Positions 18,973 through 28,189 of a stretch of DNA of 64,000 bases are shown here, in pieces. The DNA is from Candidatus Gastranaerophilales bacterium (GTDB taxonomy: Bacteria; Cyanobacteriota; Vampirovibrionia; Gastranaerophilales; Gastranaerophilaceae). The translations under genes and the position numbers were made by a program. The stretch lies in contig JAEELO010000006.1 of assembly GCA_016282705.1 (NCBI GenBank), forward strand, positions 1 through 64,000, in the 5' to 3' direction. Every line of letters begins with the position of its first letter. Positions within the stretch are counted from its first letter, which is position 1. Below the pieces are notes generated by a model. That model was not told where the DNA came from and did not search any database. It saw nothing but the letters and a program-made list of their open reading frames with translations.

Positions 18973-19257
18973 TTAATCGTCTATTTCATCTTCTATTTCT
19001 TCAATGTATGCAGCTACTTTGTCGAATTCTTCGTCGTTTTCTATTTGTTCAAAATAATATTCTTCACCGTCTCTTTTAACTCTCATTATTACGGCTTCAT
19101 CTTCGCATCCGCAATCACATTCTTTTTCATGATGTCCAACGGGAAGTAACAGAGCATATTCAATATCATCTAATGTAAACATATCCAAAACTTCCAATGA
19201 AATTTCTCTGCCTTCTTCATCAACCACCACAGCTATGTTGTCGTTTTCATTTGCCAT
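18973..19257 (-). CDS. DUF1292-family small acidic protein
   Basis: 94 aa and very acidic. The layout fits the DUF1292 (YrzB) family: VVVDEEGREISLEVLDMFTLDDIEYALLLP, then a strand MRVKRDGEEYYFEQIENDEEF. A CxCxC cluster (ECDCGCEDE) might bind metal. In Bacillus the family member sits beside yrrK (ruvX), and the same pairing occurs here, 7 bases after ruvX. The biochemical function is unknown. Confidence 0.85.
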   Translation of the reverse strand: MANENDNIAVVVDEEGREISLEVLDMFTLDDIEYALLLPVGHHEKECDCGCEDEAVIMRVKRDGEEYYFEQIENDEEFDKVAAYIEEIEDEIDD

Positions 19258-19264
19258 ATATTTC

Positions 19265-19669
19265 TCACTTTCTATCTAAGTATTGTTGTAATATTAAACA
19301 TGCACTTTTTAAATCAACCAGTTTCTTATCTTTTGTGTATTTATGTCCTGTTTGCGCAAGAATAAATTCGGCTTGTTTACTTGTTAATCTTTCATCTTCA
19401 AAGATTATTTCATATTCGTTTTTTAATTTATCCATAAAATTTATGCAATCTTGAGCTTGTTCACCTATTGTATTATTCATATTTTTAGGCAATCCTGCAA
19501 CTATTTTTTTTATGTTATTGTCTTTGCAAATTTGTCTTATTTTCTCTATTGCTGCTTTTTCAGGTTCTCTCAATATTGTTTCAACAGGATGAGCAATAAG
19601 TCCCATAATGTCACTAATTGCAATTCCTATCCTCTTTTTACCTATATCCAGTCCTAATATTTTATCCAT
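19265..19669 (-). CDS. ruvX: Putative pre-16S rRNA nuclease / Holliday junction resolvase RuvX (YqgF)
   Basis: 134 aa, the normal length. RNase H-like fold with the first acidic residue in LGLDIGKKRIGIAISD, AGLPKNMNNTIGEQA, the Glu in FEDERLTSKQAE and a C-terminal Asp in KKLVDLKSACLILQQYLD. YqgF homologues process the 5' end of 16S rRNA; a Holliday junction role has also been proposed. Its start overlaps the upstream helical-repeat gene by 8 bases, so translation is probably coupled. Confidence 0.93.
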   Translation of the reverse strand: MDKILGLDIGKKRIGIAISDIMGLIAHPVETILREPEKAAIEKIRQICKDNNIKKIVAGLPKNMNNTIGEQAQDCINFMDKLKNEYEIIFEDERLTSKQAEFILAQTGHKYTKDKKLVDLKSACLILQQYLDRK

Positions 19670-21299
19670 TTAACCAGCTTCTGTTTAGTATTTCTATTAT
19701 TTCATCTATTTTTTTTGAATCTAATTTATTTTCTGCCGAATTACGTTTCCTAAATATGTTTGCTGCCAATTTTGTATCATTTATATGTTCTTTTTTGGTT
19801 ACAAAATTATTGAATACACTTCTTTGCAGAAGTATTTCTTTGAACAATAAAAGATATTCTTCAGATTTTAGCATTGTATAAAATAAATCGGCATCTTTAA
19901 GTTTTGCGTTCATTCTTAAAAGATAAATTAAATTATATATTCTATTTAACCATAATTCGGTAAATTCTTGATTAAATAATGTTGTAACTTTATCTTTTAA
20001 CATTGAATTAATTTTGTTAATTTCTATATTGTCTGTTGAATATATTGTATCGACTACCTCTTTAATTATTTTATTCTCTTCAGGAGTTATAAACCAGCGC
20101 AAAGTATAGTCTTTGGTTAATAATTGAAGTATATCATTTCTTGATACCAATTGAATTTTGCAATTTTTTTCGGCATATTCTTTTAAAGATATGTCTAATG
20201 GTTTGATATCACATAAAAGAGGACTCCAACAAATAAATTCATACGGGAAATTTCTCTTTAATGATATGTTTTTATTTATGGCATCAATAGTTTTTGATTT
20301 TATATATTCTTTTGTAACTTTGTATTTTCCTTCAGCTTGGTAAAATTTAGCCAAAATTTTAATTAATTCTTCTTGCGTTATATTGTAAAATCCAAAACAG
20401 TCTATAACTCCGGATATATCATTTGTAACCGTTGCTGATAACAAATATTTTGATTCGGGAGTGCATCTTGAAACCAGTAATGCTTGATTTCCGTTGCCGT
20501 CGGGTATTGTTGTAAAAAATTCGGCAGGTTTAGTAGATTTAATTATGTTTTTAAAATATTCTTCAGCTATTTCTGATTTTGCTCCGGATAATTTTAATTT
20601 TTTTAGCCCTGTTTTACAAGCATTTACAATTTCCGTATTTTCTGACGTTTCAATTAAATATTTAAAAGGTGCTATTGCAATAGATGATTTTGAATCACTT
20701 AAAATATTTACTACATTTAGTTTAAAATCATCTTCAAAATTAGAATATAAAATCGGATATATTATATTTGCAAGAACATCTCCTGAGTAATCCATTTTTA
20801 ACGAATTGAGAAGCAAACTTCTGTCATGAGCTGATACAGCTGATGTAAAATCCAAAAAATCGAGCATAGATTCAGGATTAAATACAGCTGCTTCTAATAA
20901 TCGCTTAGTTTCTTTATCTAATACTTCTTCCGGATTATCAAAATATTGAGGTATCTCATTGTAATCAAGTTCTTTTCCTGTAATTCTTATAAGCTGAATG
21001 AGTTTATATTTTAATTCATCCGATAAATTGGTTGATTTTAATAATTCCATGCATTCGGTATTTATATAGTCATTTGGAACAGTTTCTTTTAGTAGTAATG
21101 AAGAAAAAATGTATTCTTTTTCATTCATTTTAATATATTCTTTTATAAAGATATCAAATAATGCCTTTTTATCTTCAATTTCACTAAAGTCTGAAATAAA
21201 TCGAAGTAAAATATCTTCACTATATGTTTGTATAGATTTAATTTCAGATATTACAGTAAGAACTTTAGCTCTTATTTGAAGTTTAGAAAGCTCGGGCAT
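19662..21299 (-). CDS. Large helical-repeat protein of unknown function
   Basis: 545 aa, soluble and almost entirely predicted helix. The first 230 residues read like consecutive HEAT-like helix pairs (LDKETKRLLEAAVF, NIIYPILYSNFEDDFKLNVV, IAPFKYLIETSENTEIVNACKTG). The second half has no recognised domain. The gene is tightly coupled: its ATG overlaps the TAA of the zinc-finger gene (TAATG), and its end overlaps ruvX. That suggests a scaffold or regulator working with these proteins, perhaps in ribosome or nucleic-acid metabolism (inference). Confidence 0.6.
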   Translation of the reverse strand: MPELSKLQIRAKVLTVISEIKSIQTYSEDILLRFISDFSEIEDKKALFDIFIKEYIKMNEKEYIFSSLLLKETVPNDYINTECMELLKSTNLSDELKYKLIQLIRITGKELDYNEIPQYFDNPEEVLDKETKRLLEAAVFNPESMLDFLDFTSAVSAHDRSLLLNSLKMDYSGDVLANIIYPILYSNFEDDFKLNVVNILSDSKSSIAIAPFKYLIETSENTEIVNACKTGLKKLKLSGAKSEIAEEYFKNIIKSTKPAEFFTTIPDGNGNQALLVSRCTPESKYLLSATVTNDISGVIDCFGFYNITQEELIKILAKFYQAEGKYKVTKEYIKSKTIDAINKNISLKRNFPYEFICWSPLLCDIKPLDISLKEYAEKNCKIQLVSRNDILQLLTKDYTLRWFITPEENKIIKEVVDTIYSTDNIEINKINSMLKDKVTTLFNQEFTELWLNRIYNLIYLLRMNAKLKDADLFYTMLKSEEYLLLFKEILLQRSVFNNFVTKKEHINDTKLAANIFRKRNSAENKLDSKKIDEIIEILNRSWLNG

Positions 21300-21589
21300 T
21301 ATTTAATTTTGCTCCAAAATATGTCAAGAATTTTTTGTGCTTCACCTGACGGCAGTTTGTCTTCAAGAATCAAATATTGTACTGCAATCATTGTACATTC
21401 CGAACAAATATTAACGCCGGGACCTTGTACCATTTTTGCAACTTGTGTATTTGGTCTGCCGCAAAAACTGCAATGAACAAGTTCTTGTGTATTTTGCTTA
21501 TTATTTTCAGGTTTTTGTTCGGATGCTTTAGGCTCTTTTACTTTTTTTCTTGCACTTTTTAGTGAAACAATTTTTTCGGAATCTGACAT
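21299..21589 (-). CDS. Stand-alone ClpX-type C4 zinc-finger protein
   Basis: 96 aa. A Lys-rich, flexible N-terminal 38 residues precede a zinc finger CSFCGRPNTQV...ICSECTMIAVQYLI, the same CxxC...CxxC unit that ClpX carries at its N-terminus for substrate and adaptor binding. The AAA+ domain is absent and the frame ends normally, so this is not a broken clpX. It is first in the coupled operon leading to ruvX and DUF1292. It may recognise proteins or act as an adaptor (inference). Confidence 0.75.
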   Translation of the reverse strand: MSDSEKIVSLKSARKKVKEPKASEQKPENNKQNTQELVHCSFCGRPNTQVAKMVQGPGVNICSECTMIAVQYLILEDKLPSGEAQKILDIFWSKIK

Positions 21590-21695
21590 GTTATTCTCTC
21601 AATATTCTACTCCTCCAAATATTGTATCCTATTTTAAAAATATTGCAAAATTTTCATTTTGCGTTTATAGTGTAAGAAACTTGAGGGGATTTTAC

Positions 21696-22340
21696 ATGAA
21701 GAAAATTTTATTGTTATTTACAATATTATCTGTCTCTGTAATAACATCAGCTTGTATTAATAACTTAGCTGTACAAGAGTTAAATAATAAAGCCGAATCA
21801 TATATGGACAAAGGTGATACAGAAGCTGCAATATGTCGATTAAAGGCAAGTTTGGATTTAGATGATCAAATGTTCCAAACTCATTATAATCTTGCGGTAG
21901 CATATAATTCTGTAGGGAATTATGATGGTGCTGTTAATGAGGCTAATAAGGTTCTGGAATTAAAACCTGATTTTAAAGATGCTATGTATATTATGGCTGT
22001 TGCAAAAGAATCTATTGCATATCAGGTTATTGAACAAGTAGAAGATGCGAATGAATTGTCTCTTGATGAAATTGCAGACTTTAATAATAAAGCATCAGAT
22101 GCTGTTGATGCTTATAACAAATATTTGGTAAGTAATCCTTCATCTTCTGAAACAGATCAAATTAATAATAAAATTACCGAATTAAATAATAAAATTAAAG
22201 AATATACTGATTTATATGATAATAAATCTCTTGAGCATGACGAACAAATTCAAGAAGATATTAATGGTGAAGAAGAAAATCAAGAGCAGCAAGATTCTGA
22301 TTCATCCGATGAACAAAACAATGTAGAAGAATCTGATTAA
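21696..22340 (+). CDS. TPR lipoprotein
   Basis: 214 aa from the ATG at 21696, which follows GAGGGGA and starts a lipoprotein signal (MKKILLLFTILSVSVITSAC, lipobox ITSAC); the track start at 21588 is in the divergent promoter region. Two or three tetratricopeptide repeats follow (MFQTHYNLAVAYNSVGNYDGAVNEANKVLELKPDF), then a coiled segment and an acidic Glu/Gln-rich tail. It is likely a lipid-anchored protein-binding scaffold. The next gene, two bases away, is lgt, the enzyme that lipidates such proteins. Confidence 0.85.
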   Translation: MKKILLLFTILSVSVITSACINNLAVQELNNKAESYMDKGDTEAAICRLKASLDLDDQMFQTHYNLAVAYNSVGNYDGAVNEANKVLELKPDFKDAMYIMAVAKESIAYQVIEQVEDANELSLDEIADFNNKASDAVDAYNKYLVSNPSSSETDQINNKITELNNKIKEYTDLYDNKSLEHDEQIQEDINGEEENQEQQDSDSSDEQNNVEESD

Positions 22341-22342
22341 TA

Positions 22343-23131
22343 ATGTTTCAATCACCCGGAGATATTGCATTTACAATAGGAAATATTGATATATACTGGT
22401 ATGGTGTTTTAATGTCATTTGCAATATTATTCGGACTTTTGGTTACATGTTTTGTTGCAAAAAAATATTTTAAAGAAATATCAGTTGATTTAATTGTTGA
22501 TTTATCCTTTTGTTTGATTATTTTGGGATTAGTCTTTGCCAGATTATATTATGTCTTATTAGATTATAAATACTTTATTAAATATCCTGCGGAAATCATT
22601 GCTGTTTGGCATGGAGGTATTTCCATTCAAGGTGCAATAATTGGTGGTATTATTGCAGGACTTTTATATGTGCGTGAGTTTAAATTAAGCTTTTTAAGAT
22701 TAGCTGATTTATTCTCTTTTGGTTTAATTACTGGACAAATTATCGGACGATGGGGAAATTTCTTTAATTCTGAAGCTTTTGGGCTTCCTACAGAGCTTCC
22801 TTGGAAACTTTATATTCCTTTTTCTTCAAGACCGATAGAATATAAAGCATTTGATTTCTTTCATCCTACTTTTTTATATGAATCTATTCTTAATTTTTTT
22901 GTTCTTTTAATTTTATTCTTTTTATTGGTAAAAATAAAAGACAGAAAAAATGGAATAATTTTCTTTTCTTATTTAATTTTATACTCAATTGTCAGAATTC
23001 TTGTAGAATCTTTAAGAATTGACAGTATATTAAATATTAACGGTATTCATATTGCACATATTGCAAGTATTATTTTTATATTGACAGGTGTTATAGGTCT
23101 GTTATGTATAAAAAAACGTCGTGAGAATTAA
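22343..23131 (+). CDS. lgt: Phosphatidylglycerol:prolipoprotein diacylglyceryl transferase
   Basis: 262 aa with about seven membrane segments. Signatures are intact: YWYGVLMSFA, HGGISIQGAIIGG (catalytic His region), the Lgt signature GRWGNFFNSEAFG, and FHPTFLYES. It transfers diacylglycerol to the lipobox Cys of prolipoproteins, the first step of lipoprotein maturation. It starts two bases after the TPR lipoprotein gene, so the two form an operon. Its stop codon lies in the loop of the terminator. Confidence 0.97.
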   Translation: MFQSPGDIAFTIGNIDIYWYGVLMSFAILFGLLVTCFVAKKYFKEISVDLIVDLSFCLIILGLVFARLYYVLLDYKYFIKYPAEIIAVWHGGISIQGAIIGGIIAGLLYVREFKLSFLRLADLFSFGLITGQIIGRWGNFFNSEAFGLPTELPWKLYIPFSSRPIEYKAFDFFHPTFLYESILNFFVLLILFFLLVKIKDRKNGIIFFSYLILYSIVRILVESLRIDSILNINGIHIAHIASIIFILTGVIGLLCIKKRREN

Positions 23132-23146
23132 TCACGACGTTCTTTT
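23115..23146. terminator. Terminator overlapping the lgt 3' end
   Basis: Perfect 10-bp stem aacgtcgtga / tcacgacgtt with a 7-nt loop containing the lgt TAA, followed by a T-rich tract. It can also serve the convergent gene ending at 23160. Confidence 0.88.
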
Positions 23147-23159
23147 TATTTCTTTGTTC

Positions 23160-23657
23160 TTATTTCTTTTCAGCTTTTGTTTCAATTTGAGCTTTTTTTG
23201 CAATATTATTTGTTGTTAATATCTTACTTGCAATAGCCAAAGTTGCCGTTGCAGCTACAATGCCTGCTTTCGCAAATGTAGGTAAAGCTTTAAACTTGCT
23301 GTACATTGAATTTGGATTTTTTGCCATTTCTGCTAATTTCTTTTCTACTACACCTTTTGCGGAAACAAAATATTTTTTCCCTGATTTTCCAACTTTTTGT
23401 ATGCCTATTTTACTTAATATGTTTCCGACGGCTTCTTTCCCGCCATTTGCAATGTTTACTACTTTAGCTGCAAATTTAGGGCTGCTTTTTGTAGCTGCCG
23501 CAACTACAACACCTGCGGTTGCAGCTGTTCCTGCAATTGCTAAGCTGTCTTTAGCATCTTGTTTGTGGAATTTATTTAAAACTTTTAGCTTTTCTTTGGA
23601 ATCAATATCTTTGTTTGTTAAGACATGCATTGTTGAACCTGTTATTCCAATTCCCAT
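23160..23657 (-). CDS. Lineage-specific Ala-rich protein, paralogue-like to 18078-18818
   Basis: 165 aa. After a short leader (MGIGITGSTMHV) and a charged helix comes QDAKDSLAIAGTAATAGVVVAAA. A basic middle follows, then ALPTFAKAGIVAATATLAIASKI and a Lys-rich tail. Both the DAKD-hydrophobic and the LPxxAKA-hydrophobic segments match the larger protein at 18078-18818, which has extra repeats between them. Possibly anchored in or on a membrane by one or both segments. AAGGGGA precedes the ATG. Function unknown. Confidence 0.65.
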   Translation of the reverse strand: MGIGITGSTMHVLTNKDIDSKEKLKVLNKFHKQDAKDSLAIAGTAATAGVVVAAATKSSPKFAAKVVNIANGGKEAVGNILSKIGIQKVGKSGKKYFVSAKGVVEKKLAEMAKNPNSMYSKFKALPTFAKAGIVAATATLAIASKILTTNNIAKKAQIETKAEKK

Positions 23658-23814
23658 AAAATTTCCCCTTCATATTTAAAGTTTACAATATATATTATTT
23701 AAAGTTATTTTTTTTATCAAAATTGCGTTTTATTGTTAAGAATATTAAATTTTATTATTTAATTAGAAATGTTAATGTTTTTGCAAAATTATTCCTGTAA
23801 TATAGAATATTATT

Positions 23815-25809
23815 ATGTATAAGAACTTAAGAGTAAAAGTAATTGTCTTTATAATTTTCTTCTTGATTACTATCGGTATATATTTGTTTGCCGATAAGTT
23901 TTTAGATAATAGAGTTAACGATTTCTTTATAAATATAATTACTTCAATTCGAAATCCTAAGCCGACTGATGAAGTTGTATTAGTTGTTATTGATGATAAA
24001 TCGTTAAAAAATATTGCTTGGCCTTGGCGTCGTGATTTGTTTTCAGATATTTTTGATTTTCTTGAAAAGAAAGCTCACGCAAAATCTATTGCTTTTGATA
24101 ATTTAATTCTTTTTCCTGATACTTATTATCCTGATAGTGATTTAATTTTTAATGAAAGATTAAAAGAGCAAAATATACTTATAAATTCTTATATACTTTT
24201 AAATTCAAATATGGCAGGTGATATATTGCCAAGTGAATATGTTCGCATTTTTGATACTAAATCGAATGTCTTTATTAAAGACGAACGTTCGGATAAATCT
24301 ATGCCGTCTTACAGAAGTGTTATAAATATACCTAAATCTTTTTTAAATAATACTAAATATCTTGGCTCATCTGTTATTCCCGAAGATGATGATACTATTG
24401 TTCGCCATTATATGCCTGTGGTTTTATATAATGATAAATTGTATCCTTCAGTTGCATTAAGTGCATATGCGATGTATTCAGGTATTAATCATTTTGTATT
24501 GTATGATAAATATTTATGCTCTGATGACGGATGTGAAACTCTAAAGATTCCAATTCAATTAAAATCGGGTACTGATTACATTGGTAATACCATATATGGT
24601 ATTTTTTCCACATACAGGTGGTACAATGTAAAGAATAAATATTATACACATAAATCTTATTCGGCAATTGATGTTTTATTATCTTATTATGCTATTTTGG
24701 ACGGGAAACCGCCTAAAATTAATCCTGATGTCTTTAAAGATAAAATAGTTGTTGTCGGTTTAAATGCGGATAAAAACGTTTGGGAAAGATTAAGTGAAAC
24801 TCCGGTATTAAAAAGACAAGCTGATATTGATGTACATGCAACAATGATTAGTAATATGCTTGAAAATAAGTTTGTTACCGTTGCGCCGACAAAGCATGTT
24901 ATTGTTATAACTTTTATTTTTTGTTTCTTTATAATTAGAGGGTTTAGAAGATTAAAAAGAAATTTAATATATTCTTCTACTTTTGCTTGTATTTATTTCA
25001 TATATTACTTATACCAGTATTTCAACAACATATATGTTCCGCCCTTTTCTCCGATTGCAGCTATGTATTCAACCGCATTTTTTAAATATATATTTAAAAT
25101 AATAACTACTGATAAATATAGCGAGTTAATAAAGCGAGCTATGGGTAAATATATGTCTAAAGATGTTATGAATAAAGTAGTTTCTAATCTTGATAACATC
25201 GATTTGGGCGGTGTAAGGACAGAAGTTACTGTTCTATTTATTGATATTCGTAATTTTACAGAAATTTCCGAGAATATTACTGCACAAGAAGTGTCATATA
25301 TATTGAATGAGTATTTTAGTGTTGTTGAGCCTATTATTGCGAAATATAACGGTGTAGTAAATAAATATATGGGTGACGGTATTCTTGCTATTTTCGGGGA
25401 ACCTATAAAAGATAAAAATCATGCTATAAATGCTGTAATGTGCAGCAGTGATATTATTAAAGCTGTTAGTATTCTTAGGGATAACTTTATTCTTGAAAAC
25501 AAACCTGTAATTGACATCGGTGTCGGTATAAATACAGGTGAAGTTTTTGCAGGAAATATCGGTACAGATGAACGTTTAGAGTATACTGTTATTGGTGATA
25601 ATGTCAATTTGGCATATAGAATAGAGTCCTATAATCATATTTTGAAAACTCAATTTTTAATTAGTGAATATACATATAATCAGGTTAAAAATTATGTTGA
25701 TGTCGTAAAATTAAGTCAGGTTTCAATTAAAGGTAAAGCAAAGCCTATTGACATATATGAAGTATTGAAAATTAATAACTATGACAAGGAATTATTTAAA
25801 AGAAATTGA
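23815..25809 (+). CDS. CHASE2-domain class III adenylate/guanylate cyclase
   Basis: 664 aa. One N-terminal membrane segment, an extracytoplasmic CHASE2 sensor domain (about 35-340; VVLVVIDDKSLKNIAWPWRRD is diagnostic), two or three membrane segments (about 360-430) and a cytoplasmic cyclase domain (about 465-650). Catalytic residues appear complete: metal Asp in FIDIRNFTE and in YMGDGILAIFGE, the substrate-site stretch EYTVIGDNVNLAYRIES with transition-state Asn and Arg. It makes a cyclic nucleotide, probably cAMP, in response to an external signal. This architecture is common in Cyanobacteria. It overlaps recG by 29 bases. Confidence 0.93.
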   Translation: MYKNLRVKVIVFIIFFLITIGIYLFADKFLDNRVNDFFINIITSIRNPKPTDEVVLVVIDDKSLKNIAWPWRRDLFSDIFDFLEKKAHAKSIAFDNLILFPDTYYPDSDLIFNERLKEQNILINSYILLNSNMAGDILPSEYVRIFDTKSNVFIKDERSDKSMPSYRSVINIPKSFLNNTKYLGSSVIPEDDDTIVRHYMPVVLYNDKLYPSVALSAYAMYSGINHFVLYDKYLCSDDGCETLKIPIQLKSGTDYIGNTIYGIFSTYRWYNVKNKYYTHKSYSAIDVLLSYYAILDGKPPKINPDVFKDKIVVVGLNADKNVWERLSETPVLKRQADIDVHATMISNMLENKFVTVAPTKHVIVITFIFCFFIIRGFRRLKRNLIYSSTFACIYFIYYLYQYFNNIYVPPFSPIAAMYSTAFFKYIFKIITTDKYSELIKRAMGKYMSKDVMNKVVSNLDNIDLGGVRTEVTVLFIDIRNFTEISENITAQEVSYILNEYFSVVEPIIAKYNGVVNKYMGDGILAIFGEPIKDKNHAINAVMCSSDIIKAVSILRDNFILENKPVIDIGVGINTGEVFAGNIGTDERLEYTVIGDNVNLAYRIESYNHILKTQFLISEYTYNQVKNYVDVVKLSQVSIKGKAKPIDIYEVLKINNYDKELFKRN

Positions 25810-28189
25810 TATTGATCATATCAGAAGAGCTATACAGGTAGAAGAAAAGTTTAAATACATAAATATTCTTGGGCGTGAGACAGCTTTTTCCGGTTTTATG
25901 CTCAAAAATTTAAAACAAATATATAAACTTTCGGGTAAAAATCCTAAATGGCTTCCTCTTATTGAGGCTTTTGAACATTATCCGCAAGAAAATATTTTTC
26001 AGCGAAAAAAAACAATTTTACGTTTTGCATCTTTAATTAAGGATGAACTAAAAAAAACAGTTGCTTCATCGGATAGTAAATCAAATTCAGATGAATCACT
26101 TTATGATGCAGATGTTGTAATGCTTAAAGGTGTTGGACCGAAATTCGGATATTTATTAAATAAGCTTGGTATCTTTTCGGTTTTTGATTTAATTAGTTTC
26201 TTCCCTAAAAAATATATAGATTATTCGTCCAGAAGTTTAATAAAACATTTAAAAGAAGGTCAAAATGTAACTATATATGGAAAAATTACATCTGTTAAAA
26301 CATATACAACTAAAAATGGACTGACTATTATAAAAGTTTTAATTACAGATGAATCAGGTTCATTAGAATTAAATTTCTTTTATTCAAAAATTAACAGATA
26401 TTCAATTGAGCGATATAAATCTCAATTCCCCAATGGAGCTTCTATCATTGTTTCCGGCACAGCTAAAGTTGATACATATTCTATGAAGATGACAATTGAT
26501 AAACCTCAACATCAAATAATCAGCGAAGAAAATATTTCAAAAGAAAATCTTAATCTGGGAAGAATAGTTCCTGTTTATCCTTTAGTTGAAAGTTTAAATA
26601 TCAAAGCATTAAGAAAAGCAATATATAATGCTATTGAACTGTATAAAGGTTCAATACAAGATATAATTCCGTCGGAATTAATTGATAAAAGAAATTTAAT
26701 GCACAGAAATGCTGCATTAAGTATAATTCATTTCCCTGATACGCAAGATCAGCTTGAACAAGCAAGATATACCCTTGTATATGAAGAACTTTTTTTACTT
26801 GAATTGAAAATGTTATTAATTCGTGAAATAACTTCTAAATCATATAAAACAGTTTCTCTTCAAGTAAAAGAAGATGGACTTGTTCAGAAATTTATTAAAA
26901 GTCTTCCTTTTGAATTGACTTCTGCACAAAAAAGAGCAATTAATGAAATAATTAATGATATTAACACAGATAAGCCTATGCAAAGACTACTTCAAGGTGA
27001 TGTAGGCAGCGGTAAAACCGTAGTGGCTTGTATTATGCTTTTGGCGGCTATAGAAAACGGTTATCAAACTGCAATTATGGCGCCCACCGAAATACTTGCT
27101 CAACAGCATTTTAATAACTTTATTAATTGGCTTACTCCTTTTGGAATAAATATCGGACTTTTTACTTCCTCAAATACTAAAAAACAGAGAGCAAAACTTG
27201 AGCAAGATTTAAGAAACGGGCAGATTAATATTGCAGTTGGCACACATTCGCTTATTCAGGATAATGTTGAATTTAATAACCTCGGTGCTATTGTTATTGA
27301 TGAACAGCACAGATTTGGTGTAAAACAGCGCAATATTTTAAGAAATAAGGCGGAAATACCTCAATTACTTACAATGACGGCAACCCCTATTCCGAGAACA
27401 CTTGCTTTGACAGTACATGGTGATTTGGATTTAACGGTTATTGATGAATTACCCAAAGGAAGAAAACCCATTAAAACGGCATTATTACCTTCATCACAAA
27501 GAAAAAAAGCACTAAATCTTATAAGAGAGCAAGTTGAAGCTGGCCATCAGGCTTATATTGTTTTTCCATTAATTGATGAATCAGAAACATTATCTGCAAA
27601 AGCTGCAACAAAAGAAGCTGAAGAGCTTCAGAACGGTGTATTTTCTGACTTAAAAGTCGGACTTCTGCACGGCAAAATGAAAACCGATGAAAAAGATAAG
27701 GTTATGTCTGATTTTAAAAATAAAAAGTATGATGTACTTGTTTCAACAACAGTTGTAGAAGTTGGTGTTGATGTGCCAAATGCTACTGTTATTGTCATTG
27801 AAAATGCTGAAAGATTTGGTTTATCTCAATTACATCAATTAAGAGGTCGTGTCGGTAGAAGCAACATTCAATCATATTGTGTGCTTGTTTCTTCTTCGAA
27901 AAATGAGGAAACGATATATCGTCTTAATGTTCTTGTACAAACTAATGACGGATTTGTTATTGCTGAAAAAGATTTAGAAATCAGAGGCCCCGGCGAATTT
28001 TTAGGTACTCGTCAAAGCGGTATAGCAGAGCTCCATCTTGCTGATTTGTCTAAAGATTTGCCTATTCTTGAAATGGCAAGAAATGATGCTCAGAAATATC
28101 TTCAAAGTCATTCTAAAGATGAATTTTCAACAGAATTAAAAAAGTATATAGATTATGCCGTTTCTTCTGTTACTGATTTGTCATCTTAA
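25781..28189 (+). CDS. recG: ATP-dependent DNA helicase RecG, N-terminally extended
   Basis: 802 aa against about 690 in E. coli. The first 110 residues include IRRAIQVEEKFKYINILGRE..FSGF, resembling the N-terminal extension of cyanobacterial RecG. The wedge/OB domain follows (about 110-300: LKGVGPKFGYLLNKLGI), then helicase motifs GDVGSGKT (Walker A), DEQHRFG (motif II), TATPIPRT and the final QLRGRVGRSN. RecG regresses and remodels stalled forks. The start lies inside the cyclase gene without a clear Shine-Dalgarno, suggesting translational coupling. Confidence 0.96.
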   Translation: MTRNYLKEIDIDHIRRAIQVEEKFKYINILGRETAFSGFMLKNLKQIYKLSGKNPKWLPLIEAFEHYPQENIFQRKKTILRFASLIKDELKKTVASSDSKSNSDESLYDADVVMLKGVGPKFGYLLNKLGIFSVFDLISFFPKKYIDYSSRSLIKHLKEGQNVTIYGKITSVKTYTTKNGLTIIKVLITDESGSLELNFFYSKINRYSIERYKSQFPNGASIIVSGTAKVDTYSMKMTIDKPQHQIISEENISKENLNLGRIVPVYPLVESLNIKALRKAIYNAIELYKGSIQDIIPSELIDKRNLMHRNAALSIIHFPDTQDQLEQARYTLVYEELFLLELKMLLIREITSKSYKTVSLQVKEDGLVQKFIKSLPFELTSAQKRAINEIINDINTDKPMQRLLQGDVGSGKTVVACIMLLAAIENGYQTAIMAPTEILAQQHFNNFINWLTPFGINIGLFTSSNTKKQRAKLEQDLRNGQINIAVGTHSLIQDNVEFNNLGAIVIDEQHRFGVKQRNILRNKAEIPQLLTMTATPIPRTLALTVHGDLDLTVIDELPKGRKPIKTALLPSSQRKKALNLIREQVEAGHQAYIVFPLIDESETLSAKAATKEAEELQNGVFSDLKVGLLHGKMKTDEKDKVMSDFKNKKYDVLVSTTVVEVGVDVPNATVIVIENAERFGLSQLHQLRGRVGRSNIQSYCVLVSSSKNEETIYRLNVLVQTNDGFVIAEKDLEIRGPGEFLGTRQSGIAELHLADLSKDLPILEMARNDAQKYLQSHSKDEFSTELKKYIDYAVSSVTDLSS

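Noticed and set aside
21299-21589. Truncated clpX pseudogene
   Set aside because: The frame is intact, ends normally and is coupled to the next gene; there is no decayed AAA+ remnant downstream, so it is a genuine stand-alone zinc-finger protein.
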